From contig NZ_JAVDSH010000009.1 of the NCBI RefSeq assembly GCF_031455195.1, forward strand, positions 124,001 through 188,000: a stretch of 64,000 nt of DNA, read 5' to 3'. This stretch comes from Arthrobacter nitroguajacolicus_D. Its GTDB lineage: Bacteria > Actinomycetota > Actinomycetes > Actinomycetales > Micrococcaceae. Position 1 is the stretch's first letter; the number at the start of each line of letters is the position of its first letter. Below, piece by piece: positions 17,093 through 25,228 of the stretch. The notes beneath the pieces were generated by a model. It had not been told where the DNA came from and did not search any database. It was given only the letters and a program-made list of their open reading frames with translations. The position numbers were made by a program, and so were the translations under genes.

Positions 17093-17997
17093 CAGCTGCC
17101 GGCCAGCTCGTGGCCCTTGGCCAGGATGGACTTGAGCTCCAGGAGTTGCTCCTCCGAGGGGTCAACCAGCGGCGGGCGGACGGGGCCGACCGGCAATCCG
17201 GCGAGGCGCAGTCCGGCCTTGATGAGGGAGACCCCGAAGCCCGGAGTCTGGTCACGGAGACGGACCAGCGGCGCATAGAAGCCCTCGAGCAACGCGTGGC
17301 GGCGTTCTTCGTCGCCGGAAACGTAGGCGTCGTAATAGGCCTTGGCGATTTCGGGGGCCATGGCAAACGCAGCCGAGGAGTACAAGGGAATGCCGAGGCC
17401 CCGGTAGGCGCCCTGGGTCAGTTCAGCTGTCAGCAGGCCGTTGAAGAGTGCGAAGTCCTTGCGTCCGCTCGCGTTGATGGCCGAGACGATTTCCTGGGCC
17501 AAGCCGACGTCGCCGATTCCGTCCTTGAAGCCAACCACCTTCGGGTTGGCGGTCAGGCGGGTGATGGCTTCGGCAGTGAATTTGGCGGTGCCGCGGTGGT
17601 ACACGATCACCGGAAGGCTACTCGCGGCGGCGATGGCTTCGACGTACGCCACCACGCCATCCGTGGGGCCGGTGACCAGGTACGGCGGGAGCACCAGGAG
17701 TGCGTCCGCGCCGGCTTCCTCGGCCACCTTCGCGGCGGCGATGGCGTGGCCCAGCGGACCACCGGCACCGGAAACTACCGGCACGGCTCCCGCAACGGCC
17801 TCGACGGCGGCAGTAACCACCGCGCGGATCTCGTCAAGGGAGAGCGCATGGAATTCGCCGGTGCCGCAGGCCGGGAAAACGCCGCCCGGGCCGAAGGGAA
17901 GACGGGAGGTAATGTGCTCTTTCAGCAATGCCACATCTACGGTGCCGTCTTCAGCGAAGGGAGTGACGGGGAAGAACAGTACGCCGTCGAAGTTCAT
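17092..17997 (-). CDS. kdgD: Probable 5-dehydro-4-deoxyglucarate dehydratase (DHDPS/NAL family)
   Basis: A 301-residue class I aldolase-fold enzyme, matching the usual KdgD length of about 300. The Schiff-base Lys is at about 158 in VGFKDG and the partner Tyr at about 133 in VIVYHRG. GTGEFHALSLDE near residues 45-56 is the signature loop of this branch. It would convert 5-dehydro-4-deoxy-D-glucarate to 2,5-dioxopentanoate, water and CO2. The ATG at 17997 has AAGGAG upstream and overlaps the preceding dehydrogenase stop (ATGA). Its neighbours, an acid-sugar dehydratase and a 2,5-dioxovalerate dehydrogenase, support KdgD over a dihydrodipicolinate or N-acetylneuraminate enzyme. Confidence 0.85.
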   Translation of the reverse strand: MNFDGVLFFPVTPFAEDGTVDVALLKEHITSRLPFGPGGVFPACGTGEFHALSLDEIRAVVTAAVEAVAGAVPVVSGAGGPLGHAIAAAKVAEEAGADALLVLPPYLVTGPTDGVVAYVEAIAAASSLPVIVYHRGTAKFTAEAITRLTANPKVVGFKDGIGDVGLAQEIVSAINASGRKDFALFNGLLTAELTQGAYRGLGIPLYSSAAFAMAPEIAKAYYDAYVSGDEERRHALLEGFYAPLVRLRDQTPGFGVSLIKAGLRLAGLPVGPVRPPLVDPSEEQLLELKSILAKGHELAGS

Positions 17998-18992
17998 GGT
18001 GTCTCCTTGGTTGCTCCCGCCGGGACCAGGCCGGCGTGGATCTCGTCGTTGAGTGCTGCTTGTTCGGATGCTGCGGTGTCCGGGCCCTCGTAGGGCGGAG
18101 TGAGTTCGGTCCGCCACGTGCGCTCGGGCTCCCAGCCGAGGAGTTCGCGGGCCTTGTCAATGGAGAACGCGGGGCTGGTCCCGGTCAGGTGTTTGGTCAA
18201 GGGACCGCTGCCGGGGAGGAAACGTGGGAAGAGCTCTGCGAGGGGCGCGGTGGCCAAGGCATCCTTCGCGCCAACAAAGAACACCTCGCCGTTCGGAATC
18301 GAGTCCATCTTGTCCAGAAGCACGTCCAGGAAGTCGGCCACGTCCCGGGCATCCACGTAGTTGAACTGCGCGGGCGCCGAGAGGGCGGGATTGTCCAGGC
18401 GTTCGCGGACCGTGTGCCCCTGCTGCGTCAGGGCACCTTCCCACTCTTCGGGGGAAATCACATAGCACGGACGGAAGGCCGCATACCTGATCTTCTCGCC
18501 CTGGGCGGCCGCAAACATCTGTACGGTTTGTTCGGCGATCAGCTTGGACAGCGCATAGGCGTTCCATGGCTTGGGCGGCGTCTGCTCGTCCAAAGGGAAC
18601 GACGGCGGCAGCCATCCGGCCGGTGAACCGTAGCCCAGGGCGGTGGGGCTGGACGCCGTCACGATCTTCGGGACGCCGGCGTCGGTGGCCGCACTGACCA
18701 CCGCGTAGGCAAGCCTGGTGTTCGTGCTGAAGATGACGTCCTCGGGTGCGCTGAAAGGTACGGCGATAGCAGCGAGGTGGATGACGGCGTCGGGCGCTGT
18801 TTCGCGGATGAGGCGTTCCGCCTCCCCCGGCGCCAGGAGGTCTGCGGTGTATTGCTCGGCGCCTGCCGGCAGATACTCCGCCGGGACGGCGTCCCGGTCA
18901 ACTGAGATCACCTTGTGGCCGGCCCCGGCGAGGCCGGCCACAACGCTGCGGCCAAGCCGGCCGGAACCGCCGGTGACAAAAATCCTGCTCAT
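17994..18992 (-). CDS. NAD-dependent epimerase/dehydratase family protein, possible uronate dehydrogenase
   Basis: A 332-residue extended short-chain dehydrogenase. The nucleotide-binding motif is TGGSGRLG at residues 7-14, a Ser lies in TASSPTAL (about 114-115), and the catalytic pair is Tyr146 and Lys150 in NAYALSK. The N-terminal half resembles uronate dehydrogenases, which oxidise galacturonate or glucuronate to the aldarolactone that feeds the downstream pathway. However, it is longer than the roughly 270 residues usual for that enzyme and has a substrate domain closer to sugar epimerases. Pathway context makes uronate or aldose oxidation the best guess. No aldarolactonase gene is evident in the operon. 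Confidence 0.72.
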   Translation of the reverse strand: MSRIFVTGGSGRLGRSVVAGLAGAGHKVISVDRDAVPAEYLPAGAEQYTADLLAPGEAERLIRETAPDAVIHLAAIAVPFSAPEDVIFSTNTRLAYAVVSAATDAGVPKIVTASSPTALGYGSPAGWLPPSFPLDEQTPPKPWNAYALSKLIAEQTVQMFAAAQGEKIRYAAFRPCYVISPEEWEGALTQQGHTVRERLDNPALSAPAQFNYVDARDVADFLDVLLDKMDSIPNGEVFFVGAKDALATAPLAELFPRFLPGSGPLTKHLTGTSPAFSIDKARELLGWEPERTWRTELTPPYEGPDTAASEQAALNDEIHAGLVPAGATKETP

Positions 18993-19022
18993 TCTCTGTT
19001 CCTTGCGTGGGTAGTGAGCCGG

Positions 19023-20435
19023 TCAGCCCTGGCTACGGCTGAGGTCGGCGCCGAGGCCAAGTTCGCTGATGCGGACGGGGAGGTCGGTCTCAAGGGACTG
19101 GTTGCCGGCGATGCCCACCGACACGGAACGGAGTCCATCGATGTAGCCGGACGGGCGGCCCAACGGGTCAATGCCGGGGCCGTTGAAGAGGTCGGAGAGC
19201 AGGAGGTTGTCGCCGCCGCCGTGGCCCCCTTCGCCGTTGATGATCGGGACTTCGTAGGCCGCTTCCCAGTGCCGCTGGACCACCAGGCGTTCGCCGTTGC
19301 GGCGCACAGCGTCCTCTTCTTCGACCGGTGTGGCGCTCGGGTCCACCACGGTCTTCTTGTCGGTACTGGATTCGACGGCGGCGCGTTCCACCACTTCGAG
19401 TTCGGCGCGGCCCTCGGTGCCGTTGACGGTGACGCGGTAGCCTTCCCACGGGCTGTGGGCGTTCAGCGAGTAACTCAGCGTGGGCCCACCCTGGTAGTCC
19501 ACCACGAGGGCAAGGTTGTCCTCGATGGTGATGCCTTCGGTGAACACGTCCTGGTCTCGGAGGTAGCCGTCGAACTTCTCATTGTCGTAATACAAGGCCT
19601 TCAGTCGCTCGTCCTCGCGCATGTCCAGGAGGAAGGGATCGTGCTCAAGGCCGTCAACGGTGCCTCGCTCCGGACGGGCTCCCAAGCCGCGCTCTGCTGC
19701 GTTCTTGTCGCCGTAAAAGCGCAGGCCACCGGAGGCAAAAACGCGCTCCGGGACGTCGTTGATCCACCAGTTAACAAGGTCGAAGTGATGGGAGGCCTTG
19801 TGGATGAGCAGGCCACCGGAGTTCTTCTTTTCGCGGTGCCAGCGGCGGAAGTAGTCAGCGCCGTGCACCGTGTCCAGGACCCAGCTGAAGTCAATGGAGG
19901 TGACTTTGCCGATCACGCCGTTCTGGATGACTTCCTTCAGCGCACTGTTGCGCGGCGAGTAGCGGTAGTTGAAGGTAACCACAACGTTGCGGCCCGTCTT
20001 GGCCACGGCCTCGGTGATGCGGCGGCAGCCCTCAACGTCGATGGTGAGGGGCTTTTCAACCACGACGTCGGCGCCCGCCTCGAGTGCCTCCACAATGTAG
20101 TCCGCGTGGGTGTAATCGGGCGTGGTTACGATGACGCGCTCGATGCCGTTGGCTTGGATGAAGCTGGTGAGCTGTCCGGGCTCGAAGGAAGCCACGGGCT
20201 CTGTGCCGCCGAGCTCTTTGATGAGGTCCTGGTAGAACTGCACGCGGCCCTGGTTGACGTCGGACAGGGCAATAAGTTCAGCGACGTCCGCGTGCTGCCC
20301 GTAGATGGCCCGGATGTACATCTCGGAGCGGCCGCCGGTGCCGATGAGGGCAATCCGGGTTCGCTGGGGGCTTTCGTCCTGGACTGTGGTTGCGCCAGGT
20401 GCGGTCTGGGTCTCGGCTGAGTCGACGTTGACCAT
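19023..20435 (-). CDS. Gfo/Idh/MocA family oxidoreductase
   Basis: A 470-residue sugar oxidoreductase. The Rossmann motif ALIGTGGRSEMY is near residues 29-40 and VVVEKPL carries the conserved Lys of the family. The long C-terminal half contains HFDLVNWWIND and a region rich in acidic residues. Length and motifs fit the larger Gfo/Idh/MocA members that act on glycosides or uronates. It is the first gene of the operon that continues with the dehydrogenase, KdgD, acid-sugar dehydratase and aldehyde dehydrogenase genes. Its ATG lies about 70 bp from a strong operator palindrome shared with the divergent LacI gene. The substrate is unknown. Confidence 0.82.
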   Translation of the reverse strand: MVNVDSAETQTAPGATTVQDESPQRTRIALIGTGGRSEMYIRAIYGQHADVAELIALSDVNQGRVQFYQDLIKELGGTEPVASFEPGQLTSFIQANGIERVIVTTPDYTHADYIVEALEAGADVVVEKPLTIDVEGCRRITEAVAKTGRNVVVTFNYRYSPRNSALKEVIQNGVIGKVTSIDFSWVLDTVHGADYFRRWHREKKNSGGLLIHKASHHFDLVNWWINDVPERVFASGGLRFYGDKNAAERGLGARPERGTVDGLEHDPFLLDMREDERLKALYYDNEKFDGYLRDQDVFTEGITIEDNLALVVDYQGGPTLSYSLNAHSPWEGYRVTVNGTEGRAELEVVERAAVESSTDKKTVVDPSATPVEEEDAVRRNGERLVVQRHWEAAYEVPIINGEGGHGGGDNLLLSDLFNGPGIDPLGRPSGYIDGLRSVSVGIAGNQSLETDLPVRISELGLGADLSRSQG

Positions 20436-20501
20436 GGGGATGCCCCTTTCAAAGAGCAGGAGTGAACCGCTTGACGGCCCGGCTTCGTATGGGAAGAATC
20501 G

Positions 20502-20519
20502 TGAGAAAGCGTTTTCTCA
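20502..20519. promoter_or_regulatory. LacI operator TGAGAAAGCGTTTTCTCA
   Basis: The longest and most symmetrical copy of the island palindrome: 8 of 9 positions per arm pair, centred on CG between 20510 and 20511. It lies between the divergent Gfo/Idh operon (start 20435) and the LacI-type gene (start about 20600). It probably serves both for autoregulation and for control of the uronate operon. The core is identical to the sites at 7750 and 9950. Confidence 0.75.
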
Positions 20520-20599
20520 GAGCGTTATAAGCTTTGTATCAAGACTCTGGTGGTCACGTCAACCATTGCTCCAACGACGGAGCAAACGGGAGGCGGCCA

Positions 20600-21646
20600 A
20601 TGGGAAGGGGCCACATGGCACGCAGGAACACCAACAGACGCGTCGGGATCGCCGACGTCGCGGAGAAGGCGGGCGTCTCGCACGCCACCGTGTCACGCGT
20701 CATGAACGGTAACGCCGCCGTGGACCCTGGCATCGCCGCGCGCGTCCGGGCCGCAGCGGCCGAACTGAAGTACCAACCCAACCCGGTGGGCCGCAGCCTT
20801 GCACTGGGCAAGACAGACACCATCGGCATCGTGGTTCCGGACCTGGCCAACCCCACGTTCCAGGCCATCCTCCGCGGGCTCAGCATCGCAGCCGCGCAGG
20901 ACGGGTATCGCGTCCTCATCGCCGATTCCTCCGAAGTCACCAGCGAAGAAGCGATCCTTGCCGGCGAGGCCCGGCGGCGCTGCGACGGCGTGGTCCTCTG
21001 CGCACCCCGAATGTCGGATGCCGAACTTGAGGAACTCGCTCCCACCCTGCATCCGCTGGTACTCATCAACCGAACCACAGTGGCTACCAATACGCCCAGT
21101 TTGAGCGTGGACTACGGCCAAGGGATACAGGAATTGGCCCAGCATTTGGTCTCCCTGGGCCACCAACGCCTGGCGTTCCTCTCCGGCCCCGAGCACAGCG
21201 CCTCAAACCGCCAACGCCTGGCAGGGCTTGATCAATTCCGCACCGGGCACCCGGACATAGAACTGCAAATGCTCGACGGCGGCTCCAACTTCGATTCCGG
21301 CCACGAATCCACCGAAGCCATCATCGCCAGCGGTGCCACGGGAATTTTGGCCTTTAACGACCTCGTTGCCATGGGGCTGCTCAGCGGCCTCCACGAACGC
21401 GGAGTGCGCGTGCCGGAAGACATCTCCGTGACCGGCTTCGACGACATCCCGTTCGCGAAATACACCACTCCCCCACTGACCACGGCAGCGGTGCCCATCA
21501 ACGAGCTCGGAAGCCTGGCCTGGCGGCGCATGCGCGAACAGATCCAGCAGGCCGGAGAAGCTGCCACCCAGGCGCAGGATGAGTTCTCGCCCAGGGTGGA
21601 GATCCGCAAGAGTACCGCGGCGCCCGCCCTCAAGCCCGCCTCTTAA
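20600..21646 (+). CDS. LacI-family transcriptional regulator (likely regulator of the sugar island)
   Basis: About 348 residues. The N-terminal helix-turn-helix is VGIADVAEKAGVSHATVSRV, followed by the hinge helix NPVGRSLALGKT and a periplasmic-binding-protein-like effector domain starting IGIVVPDLANPTFQAIL. GFDDIPFAKYTTPPLTT near the C-terminus is standard for sugar-responsive members. Two starts are possible: ATG 20600 after GGGAGG, or ATG 20615 after GGAAGGGG. Both leave the DNA-binding domain intact. It is divergent from the uronate operon with a strong palindrome between them. The same palindrome precedes three other units to the left, so this is the best candidate for the repressor of the whole region. 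Confidence 0.9.
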   Translation: MGRGHMARRNTNRRVGIADVAEKAGVSHATVSRVMNGNAAVDPGIAARVRAAAAELKYQPNPVGRSLALGKTDTIGIVVPDLANPTFQAILRGLSIAAAQDGYRVLIADSSEVTSEEAILAGEARRRCDGVVLCAPRMSDAELEELAPTLHPLVLINRTTVATNTPSLSVDYGQGIQELAQHLVSLGHQRLAFLSGPEHSASNRQRLAGLDQFRTGHPDIELQMLDGGSNFDSGHESTEAIIASGATGILAFNDLVAMGLLSGLHERGVRVPEDISVTGFDDIPFAKYTTPPLTTAAVPINELGSLAWRRMREQIQQAGEAATQAQDEFSPRVEIRKSTAAPALKPAS

Positions 21647-21713
21647 AGCAACGCGGGGTCACTTACGGCCCATCCTGAGGGTCATCATGGGCCCTAAGTG
21701 ACCCCGCGTTGCT
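21647..21713. repeat. Long inverted repeat filling the gap between two convergent genes
   Basis: Arms 21647-21673 and 21687-21713 pair at 26 of 27 positions around a 13-base loop. The left arm begins at the base after the LacI stop codon and the right arm ends at the base before the GntR stop codon on the other strand. The element therefore occupies the whole intergenic space. It can act as a bidirectional terminator, but it lacks a T-run and is longer than the other terminators here. It may be a copy of a dispersed palindromic (REP-like) element. Confidence 0.8.
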
Positions 21714-22421
21714 CTAGATCCGGGGGACTCCCGCGCCCACTCCGGCCTCCGCGTAGAAGCCCTGGATGTGGGCCGCCACAAGCTGGGCCGCCTTGCCGCC
21801 GTCGTTATTGTTCACGGCGTTCAGGATGGCGCGATGTTCGGCGCGAAGCCTGGTGGAAGTCGCGTTCCAGTCGGGCAGGTTTTCCGTCAAAGTGCTTGCG
21901 TAGTTCTCGATTGCGCCCCTCAGCGAGGCCATCATGGCGCTGACCACCGAGTTGCCGGCAGCCTGGGCGAGTGCCACGTGGAACCGGGCGTCGAGAGCAA
22001 GGAACGTGTCGATGTCCGGGGCCTCATCCATTTGGTCCAGCAGCGCGGCAGCTGCCTCCAAAGCGGGAACCCCCACCTGAGCCCGTTCGGCCGCCCAGGA
22101 TTCAAGCAACACACGGGTCTCCACGATGTCGGCCACCGGAAGATGACGGGTGGCCACATGCAGCCTGAGGGTTGAACCCAGGGCGGACCCAGGCTCTGCG
22201 ATGACCACCGTTCCGGCGTCCTTACCCGAACCAACGCCGGCTCGAACGACCCCCATTGCCTCAAGGATCCTGACGGCTTCGCGCACGGAAGTCCGCGAAA
22301 CCTGAAGCTGCTCGGCCATGGCACGCTCGCCCGGCAGCCGGCCCCCGAGGGTGAGGTCTCCATCAGACAACTGCTTCTCGATCCACTGCAGGACCAACTC
22401 GTGGGTTCGCATATCCGACAT
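21714..22421 (-). CDS. GntR-family regulator with FCD domain (LldR-like)
   Basis: A 235-residue regulator. The N-terminal winged helix contains LGGRLPGERAMAEQLQVSRT followed by VREAVRILEAMGVV. The C-terminal all-helical FCD domain carries the metal/effector residues in the DARFHVALAQAAGN and EHRAIL segments. FCD regulators often sense organic acids such as lactate. It is divergent from the FMN-dependent lactate dehydrogenase gene, and two perfect TGTGGT-N3-ACCACA palindromes lie between them, so control of lactate oxidation and of itself is likely. A second ATG at 22412 is a possible alternative start: a TAGTAT box lies seven bases before it. Confidence 0.88.
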   Translation of the reverse strand: MSDMRTHELVLQWIEKQLSDGDLTLGGRLPGERAMAEQLQVSRTSVREAVRILEAMGVVRAGVGSGKDAGTVVIAEPGSALGSTLRLHVATRHLPVADIVETRVLLESWAAERAQVGVPALEAAAALLDQMDEAPDIDTFLALDARFHVALAQAAGNSVVSAMMASLRGAIENYASTLTENLPDWNATSTRLRAEHRAILNAVNNNDGGKAAQLVAAHIQGFYAEAGVGAGVPRI

Positions 22422-22430
22422 ACTAGTTGA

Positions 22431-22445
22431 TGTGGTCCAACCACA
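22431..22445. promoter_or_regulatory. FadR/LldR-type operator, copy 1
   Basis: Perfect palindrome TGTGGT-CCA-ACCACA, ten bases from the GntR start codon. TGGT-N3-ACCA is the known recognition core of FadR-subfamily GntR regulators. It would overlap the promoter of the regulator gene. Confidence 0.8.
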
Positions 22446-22455
22446 TGGTCTACAG

Positions 22456-22470
22456 TGTGGTTAGACCACA
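22456..22470. promoter_or_regulatory. FadR/LldR-type operator, copy 2
   Basis: Perfect palindrome TGTGGT-TAG-ACCACA, 25 bp centre to centre from copy 1 and about 20 bp upstream of the lactate dehydrogenase start. The spacing of about two and a half helical turns places the copies on opposite faces of the helix, so direct side-by-side dimer contact is not assured. Confidence 0.8.
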
Positions 22471-22489
22471 GAATTCAAGGGAGAACCTC

Positions 22490-23821
22490 ATGACCGAGAC
22501 ACTGGATCCCAAGCTCACGGCCGCCCCCGCCAATGCCGGCAGCGACGAAAACGTGACCCGCACGCCCCAGCCGAGGCCCGCCGTCGTGCAGCCACCGGCC
22601 CTCAAGCGCCGCGTACCCAAGGTCTCCGACCTGGCACCGCTGATGCAGTTCAAAAAGCCGGAGTTCAGCAAGGCCGCCCGCCTCAAGCGTGCCAGCACCA
22701 TCTGGGAACTGCGCGACATTGCCAAGCGCCGCACCCCGCAGGCACCATTCGACTACACCGACGGCGCCGCAGAAGAGGAGATCACGCTGCGCCGTGCGCG
22801 GCAGGCCTTCCAGGACATCGAATTCCGGCCGGGCATCCTTCGCGATGTTTCCAGGATCGACCTTCGAACGGACATCCTGGGCAAGGAATCAAGGCTCCCG
22901 TTCGGGATCGCACCCACCGGCTTTACCCGCATGATGCAGTCCGAAGGCGAATACGCCGGCTCGCAGGCCGCTGAGGCTGCAGGCATTCCCTACACCCTGT
23001 CCACCATGGGCACAGCGTCCATCGAGGACGTCGCCACTGCCGCGCCGAACGGCCGGAACTGGTTCCAGTTGTACCTGTGGACGGACCGCGACCGCTCACT
23101 CGAACTCATCGAGCGGGCCGCGAAGGCCGGCAACGACACCCTCATGGTCACCGTGGACACCGCAGTAGCCGGAGCCCGCCTGCGCGATGTCCGGAACGGC
23201 ATGACCATACCGCCGGCACTGACCATCAAGACGGTTCTGGACGCGTCCTACCGTCCGGCATGGTGGTTCAACTTCCTCACGCACGAGCCCCTGACGTTCG
23301 CCTCGCTCTCCCGCTACACCGGCACTGTGGCGGACCTCATCAACTCCATGTTCGACCCCACCCTGACCTACGAGGACCTCGACTGGCTGCGGGAAACCTG
23401 GAAGGGCAAGCTGGTGGTCAAGGGCATCCAGACCGTCGAAGACGCCCGGCGCGTGGTTGACCACGGCGCCGACGGCATCATCCTGTCCAACCATGGCGGC
23501 CGCCAACTGGATCGCGCCCCCATCCCGTTCCACCTGCTGCCCGAGGTTACATCGGCGCTGAAGGCGGACAACAGCAAGGCCGCGGTCATCCTGGACACAG
23601 GAATCATGAGTGGCGCCGACATCGTGGCAGCCCTGGCCTTGGGAGCGGACTTTACGCTGATCGGGCGCGCCTACCTTTACGGCCTGATGGCCGGGGGCCG
23701 TGAAGGCGTGGACCGGACCATCCGGATCCTCGAAAAGGACATGACACGAACCATGGCACTCCTGGGCGTCAGCAAGGTGGCGGACCTGAACCCGGACCAC
23801 GTCCGGCTGCTGCAGCGCTGA
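22490..23821 (+). CDS. lldD: FMN-dependent alpha-hydroxy-acid dehydrogenase, probable L-lactate dehydrogenase
   Basis: 443 residues from the ATG at 22490, which has AAGGGAG upstream. A Pro/Ala-rich N-terminal extension of about 45 residues precedes the conserved barrel. FMN and substrate motifs seen are FDYTDGAAEEE, GIAPTGFTRMMQSEGE, the active-site block SNHGGRQLDRAPIPF with the catalytic His and Arg, and DTGIMSGADIVAALALGAD for the phosphate of FMN. The enzyme oxidises L-lactate (or a related 2-hydroxy acid) to pyruvate, probably feeding the quinone pool. A lactate 2-monooxygenase or glycolate-type activity cannot be ruled out. The gene stands alone, controlled by the divergent FCD regulator. 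Confidence 0.87.
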   Translation: MTETLDPKLTAAPANAGSDENVTRTPQPRPAVVQPPALKRRVPKVSDLAPLMQFKKPEFSKAARLKRASTIWELRDIAKRRTPQAPFDYTDGAAEEEITLRRARQAFQDIEFRPGILRDVSRIDLRTDILGKESRLPFGIAPTGFTRMMQSEGEYAGSQAAEAAGIPYTLSTMGTASIEDVATAAPNGRNWFQLYLWTDRDRSLELIERAAKAGNDTLMVTVDTAVAGARLRDVRNGMTIPPALTIKTVLDASYRPAWWFNFLTHEPLTFASLSRYTGTVADLINSMFDPTLTYEDLDWLRETWKGKLVVKGIQTVEDARRVVDHGADGIILSNHGGRQLDRAPIPFHLLPEVTSALKADNSKAAVILDTGIMSGADIVAALALGADFTLIGRAYLYGLMAGGREGVDRTIRILEKDMTRTMALLGVSKVADLNPDHVRLLQR

Positions 23822-23838
23822 CCTGGTGGGTGAGGGCG

Positions 23839-25176
23839 CTAGATCAGGCCCTGCGCCAGCATCGCGTCGGCTACCTTGACGAAGCCGCCGATGTTGGCGC
23901 CCACCACGTAGTTTCCGGGCGCCCCGTATTCCTCGGCGGTGGCCGCGCAACGGTCATGGATGCCCACCATGATCTCGGTCAGGCGCTGCTCGGTGTGTTC
24001 GAAGGACCACGAGTCGCGGCTGGCGTTCTGCTGCATCTCAAGGGCTGAGGTTGCGACACCGCCGGCGTTGGCTGCCTTGCCTGGCCCGAACAGGATCCCT
24101 GCGTCCTGGAACACCGACACAGCCTCACGGGTGGAAGGCATGTTCGCGCCTTCAGCCACCGCGATGAGTCCGTTGCTGACCAGCTTGGCGGCAGCATCGC
24201 CGTCGAGCTCGTTCTGCGTGGCGCACGGCAGCGCAACGGTGCCGGTGACATCCCACACGGAACCACCGGCGACGTGGCTGGCCCCCGGACGGCGCGCTGC
24301 GTAATCGGTCAGGCGACCCCGCTCCACTTCCTTGATCTGGCTCAAAAGCGCGACGTCGATCCCGGCTTCGTCCACGATGTAACCGGCGGAGTCCGAACAG
24401 GCCACAACGGTGGCACCGAGGGATTGCGCCTTGGCGATCGCATGGATCGCGACGTTGCCCGAACCGGACACCACGACGCGCTGGCCATCAAAGGAAGCGC
24501 CACGCGTCTTGAGCATTTCCTGGGCGAAGATGACCGTGCCATATCCCGTGGCCTCCGGCCGGACCAGGGAGCCGCCCCACGAGATACCCTTGCCGGTGAG
24601 CACACCGGATTCGTATCGGTTGGTGATGCGCTTGTATTGGCCAAAGAGGTAGCCGATCTCGCGGCCACCCACGCCAATATCGCCGGCGGGAACATCGGTG
24701 TACTCGCCAATGTGGCGGTACAGCTCGGTCATGAAAGACTGGCAGAAACGCATGATCTCCGCGTCGGAACGCCCGCGGGGATCGAAGTCCGAGCCGCCCT
24801 TCCCTCCACCGATCGGCATGCCCGTGAGCGCGTTCTTGAAGATCTGCTCGAAGCCCAGGAACTTGACGATGCCCAGGTACACGGACGGATGGAAGCGGAG
24901 CCCACCCTTGTAGGGGCCCAGCGCCGAGTTGAACTCCACTCGAAAGCCCCGGTTGACGTGCACGCGGCCGGCGTCGTCAGTCCATGGGACACGGAAAATG
25001 ATCTGGCGTTCGGGCTCGCACAGGCGCTCCAAGACTGCACCCTCAAGGAATTCAGGATGACGGTCGTGGACCGGGCCCAGGCTTTCGAAGACCTCAATGA
25101 CGGCCTGGTGGAATTCCTTCTCCCCCGGGTTCCGCGCCAACACGGTGTCCCGGACAGCTTCGAGCCTTGAATCCAT
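23839..25176 (-). CDS. gdhA: NADP-specific glutamate dehydrogenase
   Basis: 445 residues, the standard length for the hexameric bacterial enzyme that aminates 2-oxoglutarate with ammonium and NADPH. Conserved blocks: KGGLRFHPSVYLGIVKFLGF, PIGGGKGGSDFDPRGRSDAE with the catalytic Lys, DVPAGDIGVGGREIGYL, and the Rossmann motif VSGSGNVAIHA. The C-terminus carries GPGKAANAGGVATSALEM. The ATG at 25176 follows GGATAGGAAG. The last 17 bp gap to lldD is convergent with no clear terminator. A perfect short hairpin lies in its leader about 31 bases before the start codon. Confidence 0.95.
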   Translation of the reverse strand: MDSRLEAVRDTVLARNPGEKEFHQAVIEVFESLGPVHDRHPEFLEGAVLERLCEPERQIIFRVPWTDDAGRVHVNRGFRVEFNSALGPYKGGLRFHPSVYLGIVKFLGFEQIFKNALTGMPIGGGKGGSDFDPRGRSDAEIMRFCQSFMTELYRHIGEYTDVPAGDIGVGGREIGYLFGQYKRITNRYESGVLTGKGISWGGSLVRPEATGYGTVIFAQEMLKTRGASFDGQRVVVSGSGNVAIHAIAKAQSLGATVVACSDSAGYIVDEAGIDVALLSQIKEVERGRLTDYAARRPGASHVAGGSVWDVTGTVALPCATQNELDGDAAAKLVSNGLIAVAEGANMPSTREAVSVFQDAGILFGPGKAANAGGVATSALEMQQNASRDSWSFEHTEQRLTEIMVGIHDRCAATAEEYGAPGNYVVGANIGGFVKVADAMLAQGLI

Positions 25177-25207
25177 GCGTCTTCCTATCCTCAGTGCGCC
25201 GGCCAGC

Positions 25208-25228
25208 GGCGGGACGATCAGTCCCGCC
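25208..25228 (-). promoter_or_regulatory. Leader hairpin upstream of gdhA
   Basis: A perfect 8-bp GC stem (GGCGGGAC with GTCCCGCC) with a five-base loop, about 31 bases before the gdhA start. There is no T-run after it, so it is not a simple terminator. It could stabilise the 5' end of the message or modulate translation. The rest of the 205-bp gap 25177-25381 shows nothing I can name. Confidence 0.4.
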
